Of a DNA stretch of 64,000 bases, positions 11,442 through 22,701 are shown in pieces. Source of the stretch: Sambucus nigra (lineage: Eukaryota > Streptophyta > Magnoliopsida > Dipsacales > Adoxaceae); contig CASBWL010000047.1 of the NCBI GenBank assembly GCA_949130495.1, forward strand, positions 186,001 through 250,000, given 5' to 3'. Position numbers and translations under genes: made by a program. A model generated the notes under the pieces. It had not been told where the DNA came from and did no database searches. It saw nothing but the letters and a program-made list of their open reading frames with translations. How positions within the stretch are numbered: position 1 is the stretch's first letter; each line of letters begins with the position of its first letter.

Positions 11442-12176
11442 CCTGTTGAAAAAGGAAAATTTTTCCACGACGTTTCGGATGGGTTAGATTCCAATTCATC
11501 TTGTTTTGAGGTTAATTATGCGATAAAACAAAGGGCCTTTTAGGACTGTATGGTCCTTTAATTAAGGGGATTTAGAAGGCTAGGGTGAGGGTTTTAATGT
11601 ATAACCCTTAAACGATATTTTTGAGGAAAACATAATAATTGATGAGTTAAGATGTTGGGATTCCTAAAATAGGGTGGGGACCCCTAAATGATTAATTGGT
11701 CTAAGTGTAGTCTTTGGGTTCATGGAAATGAAATCCCTAACCCACTATATTTAAGGTTGTTCGGGTGAGATAAATCCCGAGGACATTTCTAGTAGGCATA
11801 TAGGCCAATATAATTATGCGTATAGAAAGCATAATTATATCTATTACCGTTAAGTGTATCCTAGGAGATAATTAGGATAATTTGGGGATGTAGATATATG
11901 TATATTCACTTAGAGTGAATTGGTAAAATTGGAGACATCCAATAAAGTCCTTAAAGATGATTAAGGTATTTATTAGTTTTGAAAGTAAGGAAATTCTTTA
12001 GGTTTAGTGTCATGCTTATATGAATGCATGATTATGATTCCTTGAGGGAATCTTTGGGATTAATGATCATCGATAGATGGTTTGGAAAATATGGCCATTC
12101 TTATATATTGAGGGAAGAATATATGGTATATGTACATACTATGTGATTAAAGTATATATATGATATGACGTAAATG

Positions 12177-12826
12177 ATTTTGAAAATATAAAAATGAATA
12201 TTTTCAAAATGGAAAAGCAAAGATTTTCATTGTTAATAAAATATGGATTACACACCACCCTAAATCGCTATCACAAGGGAAGTTGCGCAAGTGAGGTGAA
12301 GCCCCCAGTCTAATGAATGAAGGGTGGATATAGTCCTATAGAACATATGAGCGATTATTTGTACTACGCTGGTTAGGTGATTCTGGGTGTGGTCATGACT
12401 ATCTCGAGGGCATATGGCCGCTTCCCGATGTTGGTAGGTTCCGAGGTTGTCTTGTATAGATAGGCCCTGGAAGATGATATCCACTTAGGAGCGCATCCAG
12501 TGGGGAAACCCGGAGGGGCGGTCTTAGTTTTATTAAAGCAAATTATGATAATAAGTTGGCTTTAATTTACATTTCCTGAGTATAAAAAGGGAAATGGGAT
12601 AAGGATTTTGGCTTCGGTAACACTCCCGGATGGAAGAAGGGATGTGGAAGCATATGATATGATCAAAGAATTTTCATGATAACGAAAATGGCTTTGGGTA
12701 CATTTCTTGAGTGTAAAAAGGGAAATGGGATGATTTAACACGGAAAAGCATTTTTATGAAAATAAAATTGGCTTTTAAAAAGTTATACGATATGGTAAAG
12801 CAATTCATGCTAATGAATTGGCTTTT
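12177..12826 (+). repeat. Hairpin chain in element A 5' LTR
   Basis: A 13-bp perfect inverted repeat (12177-12189 with 12198-12210) is followed by four hairpins sharing the outer stem AAAGC...GCTTT with different inner stems: 12535-12563, 12664-12694, 12744-12776 and 12797-12825. Example: AAAGCAATTCAT, loop GCTA, ATGAATTGGCTTT. The intervening 'gggaaatggga' stretches repeat too, so the whole is a degenerate ~100-bp tandem repeat. Confidence 0.75.
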
Positions 12827-13093
12827 AAATATATTTCCTAGATTTAAGAAGGGAAATAGAAAGTTTTGACATGTGTATAGAATACACCTCAGTCCGGGAG
12901 GTTGATCCGGATGTGTATTATAAAGATGAAATTAAAATTGGTAAACCTCAGTCCGGGAGATATTATCTGAATGTATATGGCAAAATGTATATAATAATTG
13001 AATGTGGCATGTATATATACATATGTATACATTTGTACCTTAGATGGGTGCTACAGGCCTAATGGATCTCTACCATTAACCCTGCCAAGTAGT

Positions 13094-13150
13094 TGTGTAT
13101 CGGGGGGGTTCCTTGTTTGGATTTCGCTTTGCGAAACACCCCACGCACGA
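13094..13150 (+). repeat. GGTTCCTTGTTTGGATTT hairpin module, element A 5' LTR
   Basis: GTGTATCGGGGGG, then GGTTCCTTGTTTGGATTT, then TCGCTTTGCGA (4-bp stem, TTT loop), then CCCCACGCAC. GTG..GGGG can pair with CCCC..CAC to close an outer stem. The third inner base pair is disturbed here (GCGAAAC) but intact in the 3' LTR. Confidence 0.8.
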
Positions 13151-13895
13151 ACTCAGTGCGGTGTTGAGAATGGAGGGAAGTTTAGTCCTTAGAACTTGGA
13201 CTATCTAGGGTAGATAGTAGCTGGGTGATTAGACTAGTTAGGCGGGGTAGCTTGACTAGGATGTGTTGTTAGGGTGCGTTAGGTGTGCACTATTAGAGGA
13301 AAGCTGAGGGGTATCTCATGGGAGTGCGATACCAATTTAAATATGAGATAAAACTATTTATCTAAAGTAAAGCATTTATGCACTTGCAAAATATTTTCAA
13401 ATTCGGGATATGACCCGTTTATCTAATTTTCTTTTCTTTTTATATTATATATATATAGGTGTCCAGACACAGGGACGCCAGGATGACACTTCCTTCTAGT
13501 CAGACGTCTGCTACAGCAGCTGTGGATGCGTGCAGGTTTTTGATAGACGCTTCTATCCTTGTAATCTAGATAGGAGGTATTGTGTAAATATCCAGGCCAA
13601 TGGTCCAACTATTTTTATGTATTCTTTGAACATCATTCGATATGGTTGTATAATTTGAACCGAGTGTTCGGTTATTTTATTTCATTTCAGTTTCATTTAC
13701 GTATAAACTGTGTGGATGTTTTAATTATCTTCGCTTAGAAAGAGTAGTTAAGTAAAATTTTAACGCTCGCCTAATAGGATATTAGTAATTAAATGGATTT
13801 TCGACAGTGATGCTAAGAATGATCCATATGTGACTCCTGTTTTAATTTGATATAGGAGTGATCGTCGGGTATCCCGTTAGGCGGTTTGTTACAGA

Positions 13896-13907
13896 TGGTA
13901 TCAGAGC
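13896..13907 (+). other. Primer binding site of element A
   Basis: TGGTATCAGAGC, two bases after the 5' LTR. It is complementary to the 3' end of plant initiator methionine tRNA, the usual primer for plant LTR retrotransposons. Confidence 0.9.
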
Positions 13908-15039
13908 ATCAGGTTCTAGCATCCTTAGGAATCGGTGCGGACGTACTACGCTTTTAGCGTTGCTCTCGATTCGATATAGAGCCCCAAGATTAGGATTGTT
14001 GATTTCTCTTCTGGGACTTCGTTCTACTGCCATAGCATCATAGCATAAGATTTATAGTAATCCTTTGCGTGCTCATTCTAGGATCATGTGCCGATCCAAG
14101 AAGAACGACCAAAGAGGGCCTCGGGGAGGACAGCAGGAGGTGAGGCTTAGCTGGGGCAACTGGTAGAAATCGGGGGATTAGGACCGCCGTAGAGATCACT
14201 CCCTTTATGGCAATTATTAAGGATTGTTGCAACGACTACTAAAGTATAGGTTATGAGCATACAAGTACTGCCATGGTAGAAAGTGGTACTCAAGTTGAAC
14301 AACCTCATGGAGATAAGGGTTCGAAAAAAGGTCTTTGATAGGGACCGTACATTAAAATTGGGGTTGTTCTAAGTGAGCGTGGCACTACCTAGTGGAAGTA
14401 GAAGGCTCGGGAGCTTCGGCTTCAGAGTAGGGTATGGAAATACCCAGATCTGAAAATTTAAGGACAATTTTCACTTGTAGGGAGAATGTGGGTGTGTTCA
14501 GGTACCCCTGAGTGGACATCCACATGGGGAGATTTGTTGGAATCGGTAGTGGAGTTTCCTTTTAACGAAGAAGTTAAGAGGATTAGTAAGGTGATTGTAA
14601 GGAGTAAGGTTATAGATTCTGATGGTGTTGACAACTTTATCATGGTCAGGAAGACCACTATTTGAAATGGTAATGTGGAGTGCGGAGCGGCACGGTTAGC
14701 TCTTCCCGGTAGGAATAAAGGACAAGGTTAGGGTGCCCAGACGGGGCCTAGAGTAAGAAATTCTAGTAAGAAGTGTGGCGAGATGAAGTTGTGGTGTTTG
14801 TTGGCCTTAGAATAGTGTGTGTAAATTGAGTTGTGTCGGTCTTGACAACATAATAATGTAGGCTTATGTGTTTTCCGCGGTAGCGAAATTTTATTTTCTT
14901 TCGCTCGTCATAGTGGCGGGTGTTTATATTTTGTATATATTGTATAAGATTATGGTATTATCGGAGAGATTGCAGGCTAATGATGGCAAGACTATTGTGT
15001 CCATAGTTCCTGGAGGGAACAGGTTGTTGTTGTGATATC

Positions 15040-15085
15040 TCTCTTTGATACCAGTTGAGTACTCTCTTTGATACCAGTTGAGTAC
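15040..15085 (+). repeat. 23-bp tandem duplication in element A interior
   Basis: 'tctctttgataccagttgag' plus 'tac' occurs twice back to back without change, so it is recent relative to the surrounding decay. Confidence 0.85.
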
Positions 15086-15381
15086 GCCTTTATTGATATC
15101 GGTAAATGGAACCTCGATGAGAAGAGGCTCTATTTTTATGTTGTGAGTGTGTGGCGACCTTATCGATATGATTTAAGGCCCACAAGATTATTATTGAACT
15201 GTAAGATTAAGCTCATTATTGATTGCGCAAGGACTTAAATTGAGTGCGAGCGCAGGGTGGTATGACTCTTAGTTAGACATAGGTGTTCAGACCACCTTTT
15301 TGTTGGATTAGGGGATAAGGATATCCCGGTTGCATGTTGAAATAACGGAACTCCATAACCAACGAAGTCAAGTGTCAATGT

Positions 15382-15432
15382 GTGGAGGGGTTCCTTGTTT
15401 GGATTTCGCTTTGCGAGACACTCCACACATGA
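15382..15432 (+). repeat. GGTTCCTTGTTTGGATTT hairpin module inside element A
   Basis: Here the outer stem is long: ATGTGTGGAG before the word and CTCCACACAT after it pair over 10 bp. The inner TCGCTTTGCGA hairpin is intact. Confidence 0.8.
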
Positions 15433-15874
15433 CTCTTAATGGCGTCGGGAGTGGGGAACTGTTATAGGATGCAACGACGTTGGTTTTGTGGAAAAGTTCT
15501 TATAGTGTGGATGAACCACTATAGGCTATGACCCACATGATGATGATTTACTTATGGAGATATGGTTCTATGGAAAAGCACTAAAGTGGTCCCCTCGCCA
15601 CAAGTGGGTGGGTGAGGTTGGACTTAGAGAAATTGATTTGAGGATAATAACCAGCCTTAATGAAAAGGCAGATTTTGAGAAGATAAATTTTGGGTATAAT
15701 ATTTGTTACACTTTCTATAGAAAGTGGGCACTTCGATTGATTACGTTTCCTTCCGTATGGGCGGAAGGATAAGATAGTAGAAACGCGTCTGTAGGTTAGC
15801 GTAAGTAGGATTTAGGACGTCCCGCTGGTGTGCCTTACGTCGCTATATCTCTATGACCGACTACGCTAGGGAGT

Positions 15875-15940
15875 AGTGTAACGGGAGGGTTCCTTGTTTG
15901 GATTTCGCTTCGGTGAGATGTCCCATGCACGAAACCGGGC
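15875..15940 (+). repeat. Second GGTTCCTTGTTTGGATTT module inside element A
   Basis: GTGTAACGGGAG, GGTTCCTTGTTTGGATTT, TCGCTTCGGTGA (TTCG loop with one G-T pair), TCCCATGCACGAAAC. Confidence 0.8.
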
Positions 15941-16463
15941 AAATGTCGGAAGTTGAGAGAGGCCTTGGGCACTGGGGATATACTTAGGATTACACTCGTT
16001 TCACGTAGTTAGAGTAACGCTTAGACCTTAGTATTTTTATTAGAGTTAGTGGCGCCGAGTTAAGGAGAATGAAATTTCATGGGTTCGGAGGACCCATAGG
16101 TGAGTATTACACCGAGGAAAGTAGACCCTTAATGGGAGAGAGTGTTACGTGTCAGACGTTCGCTATGAATGTGCAAATGTGCACAGGTTAGAAAGGTGTA
16201 TGGGCACCTTAGTAAGTTGGTTTATATACCACCTGAAATAGAAGGGGCATAGTATATAAAGTTGAAATATATGTCGTGAGGCACTAGTAATGATGAGTGC
16301 TATGTGACTCTATTGGAGTCACTTTATGTCCCTGGTGGTAGTGTGGTATATGGTTGGAAACCGTGGGGTTAGTATCGTTTCCCTTGAGGTATTAGGATTT
16401 GGAGCAATTCTAGGATTTGGTGGTGTAGGTTATGCCTGAATTTCGAGGACGAAATTCCGTTGT

Positions 16464-16474
16464 AAGGGGGGGAG
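16464..16474 (+). other. Polypurine tract of element A
   Basis: AAGGGGGGGAG, two bases before the 3' LTR (TGTAACAACCC at 16477). Confidence 0.85.
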
Positions 16475-16476
16475 TA

Positions 16477-19327
16477 TGTAACAACCCTCCCTTTTTGGAG
16501 ACGACTAAATTCCATAATTAATTATAAATTGAAATTTGGGAAATTTCCTTAAATAGTAATTTTTGGGATTTTCGAGGATTAAATGATTTTCGAAGGATGT
16601 TGTGATTATTTTTGGGACTAGATAGGTTAAAATATTTTAATCATATGTCATCGTTGAGTAAAGCGACATGAGGTAAGATTTTTATTAGAAAAACCGCATA
16701 AAGTTATTTTGGGTTGAAATAGTGATTTGCGGTCAAGTACCTCGGATGAAAATTTCGACTGCGCCATGAGTCTCGAAATGTCCGAGATAGTCGGAAAAGA
16801 GTGTATGATTGTAGAAAATGAGTTTCGGGTAATTTTAGAGGTAAAAGTAACTCGTAATTGGATAAATGAGTCATTTTTGGGTTTTATGGGGTATAACCCT
16901 TTTTCTTCTTATATAAAGAGGGGGATAGGGAGAAAAGAATAAAGAAATAAGACAAAAGAGAGGAAAGAGAGAGAGGAGGAATAAAAGAGGAGAAAAGGGA
17001 GAGATTCCGACCAGCCTCCGCGGGGATTCGGAGGCTAGGGTGAGTTAAGATATTTTCGAGGAAAATATAATAATTGATGAGTTAAGATGTTGGGATTCCT
17101 AAAATAGGGTGGGGACCCCTAAATGATTAATTGGTCTAAGTGTAGTCTTTGGGTTCATGGAAATGAAATCCCTAACCCACTATATTTAAGGTTGTTCGGG
17201 TGAGATAAATCCCGAGGACAGTTCTAGTAGGGATATAGGCCTATATAATTGTGCGTATAGAAAGCATAATTATATCGATTACTGTTAAGTGTATCCTAGG
17301 AGATAATTAGGATAATTTGGGGATGTATATGTATGTATATTCACTTAAAGTGAATTGGTAAAATTGGAGACATCCAATAATGTCCATAAAGATGATTAAG
17401 GTATTTATTAGTTATGAAAGTAAGGAAATACTTTAGGTTTAGTATCATGCTTATATGAATGCATGATTATGATTCCTTGAAGGAATATTTGGGATTAATG
17501 ATCATCGATAGATGGTTTGGCAAATATGGCCATTCTTATATATTCAGGGAGGAATATATGGTATATATACATACTATGTGATTAAAGTATATATATGATA
17601 TGACGTAAATGATTTTGAAAATATAAAAATGAATATTTTCAAAATGGAAAAGCAAAGATTTTCATAGTTAATAAAATATGGATTACACACCCCCTATATC
17701 GCTATCACAAGGGAAGTTTCGCAAGTGAGGTGAAGCCCCCAGGCTAATAAATGCAGGGTGGATATAGTCCTATAGGACATATGAGCGATTATTTGTACTG
17801 CGCTGGTTAGGTGATTCTGGGTGTGGTCATGACTATCTCGAGGGCATATGGCCGCTTCCCGATGTTGGTAGGTTCTGAGGTTGTCTTGTATAGATAGGCC
17901 CTGGAAGATGATAGCCACTTAGGAGCGCATCCAGTGGGGAAATCCGGAGGGGCGGTCTTAGTTTAATTAAAGCAAATTATGATAATAAATTGGCTTTAAT
18001 TTACATTTCCTGAGTATAAAAAGGGAAATGGGATAAGGATTTTGGCTTCGGTAACACTCCCGGATGGAAGAAGGGATGTGGAAGCATATGATATGATCAA
18101 AGCATTTTCATGATAATGAAAATGGCTTTGGGTACATTTCTTGAGTGTAAAAAGGGAAATGGGATGATTTAAAACGGAAAAGCATTTTTATGAAAATAAA
18201 ACTGGCTTTTAAAAAGTTATACGATATGGTAAAGCAATTCATGCTAATGAATTGGCTTTTAAATATATTTCCTAGATTTAAGAAGGGAAATATAAAGTTT
18301 TGACAGGAGTATAGAATACACCTCAGTCCGGGAGGTTGATCCGGATGTGTATTATAATGATGAAATTAAAATTGGTAAACCTCAGTCCGGGAGATATTAT
18401 CCGAATGTATATGGTAAAACGTATATAATAATTGAATGTGGCATGTATATAAACATATGTATATATTTGTACTTTATATGGGTGATACGGGCCTAATGGA
18501 TCTCTACCATTAACCCTGCCAAGTAGTTGTGTATCGGGGGGGTTCCTTGTTTGGATTTCGCTTTGCGAGACACCCCGCGTACGAACTCAGTGCGGTGTTG
18601 AGAATGGAGGGAAATTTAGCCCTTAGCACTTGGACTATCTGGGGTAGATTGTAGCTGGGTGATTAGACTAGTTAGGCGGGGTAGCTTGACTAGGATGTGT
18701 TGTTAGGGTGCGTTAGGTGTGCACTATTAGAGGAGAGGTGAGGGGTATCTCATGGGAGTGCGATACCAATTTAAATATGAGATAAAACTATTTTTCTAAA
18801 GTAAAGCATTTATGCACTTGCAAAATATTTTCAAATTCTGACTCTGACCCGTTTATCTACTATTCTTTTCTTGTTATATTTTATATATATAGGTGTCTAG
18901 ACACAGGGATGCCTGGATGACACTTCCTTCGAGTCAGACGTCAGCTGCAATAGTTGTGGATGCGTGCAGGTTTTCGATAGACGCTTCTATCCTTGTAATC
19001 TAGATAGGAGGTATTGTGTAAATATTCGGGCCAATGGTTCACCTATTTTTATTTATTCTTTACACGTCATTCGATATGGTTATATAATTTGAACCGAGTG
19101 TTCGGTTATTTTATTTCATTTTAGTTTCATTTACGTATAAACGGTGTGGATGTTTTAATTATCTTCGCTTAAAAATAGTAGTTAAGTAAAATTTTAACGC
19201 TCGCCTAATAGGATATTAGTAATTAAATGGATTTACGACAGTGATGCTAAGAATGATCCATATGTGACTCCTGTTTTAATTTGATATAGGAGTGACCACC
19301 CGGTATCCCGTTAGGCGGGTTGTTACA
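16477..19327 (+). repeat. Element A, 3' LTR (2,851 bp, deleted)
   Basis: Colinear with the 5' LTR except for a ~500-bp gap after 'ggggattcgg' (about 17030), which removes the AGGCAAGT element and the palindrome cluster, and a second small gap just downstream. It keeps TATA (16910-16918), the hairpin chain (about 17610-18260, with the second hairpin perfect here: AAAGCATTTTCAT, loop GATA, ATGAAAATGGCTTT) and the GGTTCCTTGTTTGGATTT module (18530-18594). Ends GGGTTGTTACA. Confidence 0.88.
18530..18594 (+). repeat. GGTTCCTTGTTTGGATTT hairpin module, element A 3' LTR
   Basis: The word at 18541-18558 is followed by an intact TCGCTTTGCGA hairpin and CACCCCGCGTACGAA. Confidence 0.8.
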
Positions 19328-19849
19328 CAAACTACCCAAAATGAAATGATGGAGAAGTTACACATATCATATCACATTTTCTTTAATTATACTAATCAGA
19401 TTGAAAAAATATGAATTAAGGAAATATCAGAATGATGGCTTTGTATCAAAAAATATATTTGTGACATAGTATAACTATCAAAAAACAATTTATTTTGTTT
19501 CAAATTTATGTAAAGTTAAAGAAATATGTGTTATTGCTCTTTCAAAATAACATACAAACACACAATAAAAAACAATTTTTGACAGCCTTTGGTTTTCTTA
19601 AGGCTCATAATATTTTTGGCTCTAATTTCACATATATATTTATCTTAACTTATAAGTTATGATAATCCAAACACAATTTGTTTAGTATTAATATTATTGT
19701 ACTTATTTCAAATTTCCAATTCACCCATTTAATTTGATCTAATTATAAAATTGGGCTTTATCAACAGTAATAATGGAATAAAAAATGATCGAAAAGTGAA
19801 GCTTCATATCTGTATTCCAATGATGTATGCATAGATCCATTTGACCTAT
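19328..19849. repeat. Tandem repeat unit 3, middle fragment between elements A and B
   Basis: Resumes unit 3 with the duplicated CAAAC and runs to CCTAT (19845-19849), the target site of element B. It is colinear with 82-600 of unit 1. No gene is seen. Confidence 0.9.
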
Positions 19850-22522
19850 TGTAATAACCCTCGCTTATGAGAACATATTTTCTATTTATTTACCAGTTAT
19901 GGTAATTAATTATAAAATGTTGGGTTATGAATTGAGTACTAACTTAATGAGGAAAAGTTAATATTTTCTATGAGGTTGCATGTTTACCGTAACTATAGAT
20001 AATTATGGCCATGTTATGTTTTATAATATCATGAGAATTAAAAAGATAATTGGCTTAATAATGAGACCGGGATTTCAAATGAATTGTAAAATATCCAAAT
20101 GATAATTTGGAGGCCGTAGTTAATTCCGGAACGTGCAAGATAGTCAAATAATGTGCCATATTGTATTTTGAGGTTTTGGGCATTTTTGACTGATTTTGCC
20201 TTAAATATGCAGTTGCGTATTATTTTATCGCGATATCGATTAATTAAGTTGGGATTTTGACTAAAGGCACGATTTATGTCTTGGGTAAGTCACTATTCAC
20301 CTAATTGTATTTCCTAAACCTAGAGAGCTAGAGAGAGGAAGAGAAAGAGTAGAGAGAATAAAAGAGATTGAAGATTTGAGAGGGATTCTTGCTCCTACAC
20401 CAAGAAAATCTGCAATTGCTGAATTGAGGCAAGTTTACTACTTGCTATTTATGGCTTAAGATAAATGATTTGTGTGAGAATGGTGTATGGATTATTGTTT
20501 ACTAGTTTAGGGTTTGTATGTTGGTTGATTTTGAATCATTGAAGAATAGTTGAATGTTTATTGATGGTGGTAGTAGTAGTAGCATTTATATTGTGTAGGT
20601 GATAATATGAGTTGACTTTGGGTTTTGCTGGAAATGAGGAGTCTTGGTCTAGGTCTGGAAAAACCGGTCGACCGCACTTCTCAGACCGGTCGACCGGGTC
20701 TTCAGGAGGGGGTACACAGCATTTCTTTCAAAGGCTTAAAATTATGGTGCGGTCGACCGCGGTCCCTGACCGGTCGACCGGTCCTACCGAAATAAACTTT
20801 CTGCTTTTCTTCTTAGGCCAAATCTTGAGACGCGGTCGACCGCGGTGTTGGGGCCGGACGATCGGTCCCCTGTTTTCTTCCCAAACATCTTACTTTCATT
20901 CTTTAAATCTTTTATTTTCATAGGAACTTAGGGACCTTCTTAAATGAATTAAATGTAGGGTCTTAGAGTATTAATTGAGTTGGGTCGACACCCTAGACTC
21001 GAAGGGGTTCATCTAGGGTTCACTTCAAGGGGGGAGGGAGTTTAAAGAAATGTTTAGGACTTTCTTCTGTCGTGTAGTTTTATAAGAATTTAGGAAATCT
21101 TAAGGTCGAATTTGGAGACTTTAGGAGTAAATGTGAACTAGATCTTACTTGATGATTTGTATAAAGTCCAAAAAGGGACATTTCGAAGAAATAACTTGGG
21201 AATTTAAATATTCTTCGAGGTTATTAGAATGAGGTGAAATACACAACCATAATGCATTTGATAAAATGTAAAATGGATAAAGTAAATGACAATTTACTAA
21301 ATCATGTAATGGAAATTAATAAAATGGATATTACACACCTCTCTAAATACCATCATAAGGGAAGTCCGTGCGTGAGGTGAAGCCCCCTGGCTAATGAATG
21401 GTTGGTAGATATAGTCCTAGGCCATATGATCGCTTGTTTATTTTTTTCTGCGATGGGTAGGAGATTCCGGGTGTGGTCTTGACTACCCCGCAGGCATATG
21501 GACGCTTCCCGACATTTTGATAGGATCCCAGGTTGTCTTATGTAGGCCTGGAAGATGATGGTTATTTAGGGGCGCGTACAGTGCGGATCCCCGGACGGGC
21601 GGTCTTAGAATCGTTATATATATATATTTTTATAACTATTCTATTATCAAGTTGGACTCGATGGAACACTAATGCCATAAAGAGCAAAGTATATGCCACA
21701 AAGAGCATACTGTTGAGATAAGTGACATAAAGAGCACATGATAATAGTTGTATTCCTGATAAGGAATGGAAATGAGATAAAAGGAAAATTATGAAAGATG
21801 AAAAAGGCTCATGATTACTTATTTTCCCTTATATAATTGAATTTCACTTTAATAACCATTTAACTGCTTTAGTTCCTTACATGATGTTAGCATGCTAGAA
21901 TATCATCTTTATCATCCATGCTTAATTATTGCATCCTTGTCATACTTGTCATTTATCTAGTGATCATATATAACCGGCCTCTGACCGCTTCTTCTTTCTT
22001 GTTGTATATGTACATATTATTCGTTCAGGTGTTCCACCACAAGGTCGCCCGTAATGACCGTCCTACCCCTGAGTCTTTCAAGGAGTCGTGACATTTTGCG
22101 GGTTTCCCGGGATATTTTGTGTAGACGCCTCCATTTTTGTTTCTAGCTATGTGCAGTCTTTATTCGGGCGTGTTGCCCATATGGTTGTAATTGTATAATG
22201 GATGTACTATGTAACACCTAAGACTTAATGTGAATGGTGTAAATTCTATTGACCGATGTTTCATTCGGTCCTTTCTTTATTATTGTGGGTCTATATATAT
22301 ATGATTGTGGGAGTTTCCACCCTCTTTTCTACTATGGGTTGTTGAAAATGCTTTCTTTTAAATTTCAACTCAAATTTTGATAACCCGTTTTCTGGAATAC
22401 AGTGTGGTTATTCTGTATACTTCTTATATTTTTGTGATGTTGAGAATGATATCTATCCATGATTACAGTTTTATCGGGGTATTGGGCTGGCCACCACATA
22501 TTTCGGATAGCGGGTTGTCACA
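19850..22522 (+). repeat. Element B, 5' LTR (2,673 bp)
   Basis: Starts TGTAATAACCCTCGC and ends GGGTTGTCACA. It contains a GA-rich leader (about 20320-20375), AGGCAAGTTTACTACTTGC (20426-20444), a palindrome cluster (20663-20870), the block shared with LTR families A and D (about 21345-21610, including CCTGGAAGATGATGG) and three GCCATAAAGAGCA-like repeats (21672-21740). No clear TATA box. It lacks the GGTTCCTTGTTTGGATTT module. Confidence 0.92.
20663..20870 (+). repeat. Palindrome cluster in element B 5' LTR (GGTCGACC words)
   Basis: Six copies in three pairs, each pair about 20-25 bp apart and the pairs ~85 bp apart: ACCGGTCGACCGC / ACCGGTCGACCGGG, GCGGTCGACCGC / ACCGGTCGACCGGT, GCGGTCGACCGC / CCGGACGATCGG. 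It ends with CCCCTGTT. A 103-codon ORF (20612-20923) runs through it with repeated DRSTG / RSTAV peptides, a by-product of the palindromes or a leader ORF. Confidence 0.88.
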
Positions 22523-22524
22523 GA

Positions 22525-22536
22525 TGGTATCAGAGC
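22525..22536 (+). other. Primer binding site of element B
   Basis: TGGTATCAGAGC two bases after the 5' LTR; initiator-Met tRNA type. Confidence 0.92.
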
Positions 22537-22701
22537 ATCAGGTTCTGGAGTCTTTAGGATCTATGCGGACTTGTCACGTTCTACCGTAGCATTCTTTGAT
22601 ATAGAATTAATGTTAGGATTATTTTGTTGCTCATGAATGCGATCTTCTGCTAGATAGATTGTTTTAGATAATATTCTAACTCTATCTTTTCTCTATCTCA
22701 G

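Larger units (their letters stand above)
10517..13893 (+). repeat. Element A, 5' LTR (3,377 bp)
   Basis: Starts TGTAACAACCCGGCC and ends GGTTTGTTACA. Order of parts: TATATAAAG (10950-10958), purine-rich leader (about 10960-11045), AGGCAAGTG...ACTTGC (11099-11116), palindrome cluster (11379-11441), a 13-bp perfect inverted repeat (12177-12210), a ~200-bp block shared with the other LTR families (about 12265-12520), a chain of hairpins (12535-12826), a twofold CCTCAGTCCGGGAG (12889 and 12947), and the GGTTCCTTGTTTGGATTT hairpin module (about 13094-13150). Confidence 0.9.
13908..16476 (+). other. Element A interior: degenerate, no recognisable pol
   Basis: An ATG at 14086 follows a 3'-splice-like 'gctcattctag' and opens a 26-codon basic peptide start (MCRSKKNDQRG), the place where gag normally begins; it stops at a TAG near 14164. 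I find no zinc knuckle, DTG protease motif, RT FIDD box or integrase. Two copies of the GGTTCCTTGTTTGGATTT module (15382-15432 and 15875-15940) lie inside the interior, so LTR-type sequence has been captured here. A 23-bp tandem duplication lies at 15040-15085. The only clear retroelement signal near the end is 'tttcgaggacgaaatt' (16441-16456). Confidence 0.7.
10517..19327 (+). mobile_element. Element A: LTR retrotransposon without pol, TSD CAAAC
   Basis: Flanked by CAAAC at 10512-10516 and 19328-19332 in the middle of a tandem-repeat unit. It has two LTRs (10517-13893 and 16477-19327), PBS at 13896, polypurine tract at 16464-16474, and a 2.58-kb interior with no protease, RT or integrase that I can find. 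The end of the interior reads 'tttcgaggacgaaattcc' before the PPT, typical of plant Tekay/Del-type Gypsy elements. It is therefore best read as a non-autonomous derivative of a chromovirus. The 3' LTR lost ~500 bp that the 5' LTR keeps. Confidence 0.9.
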
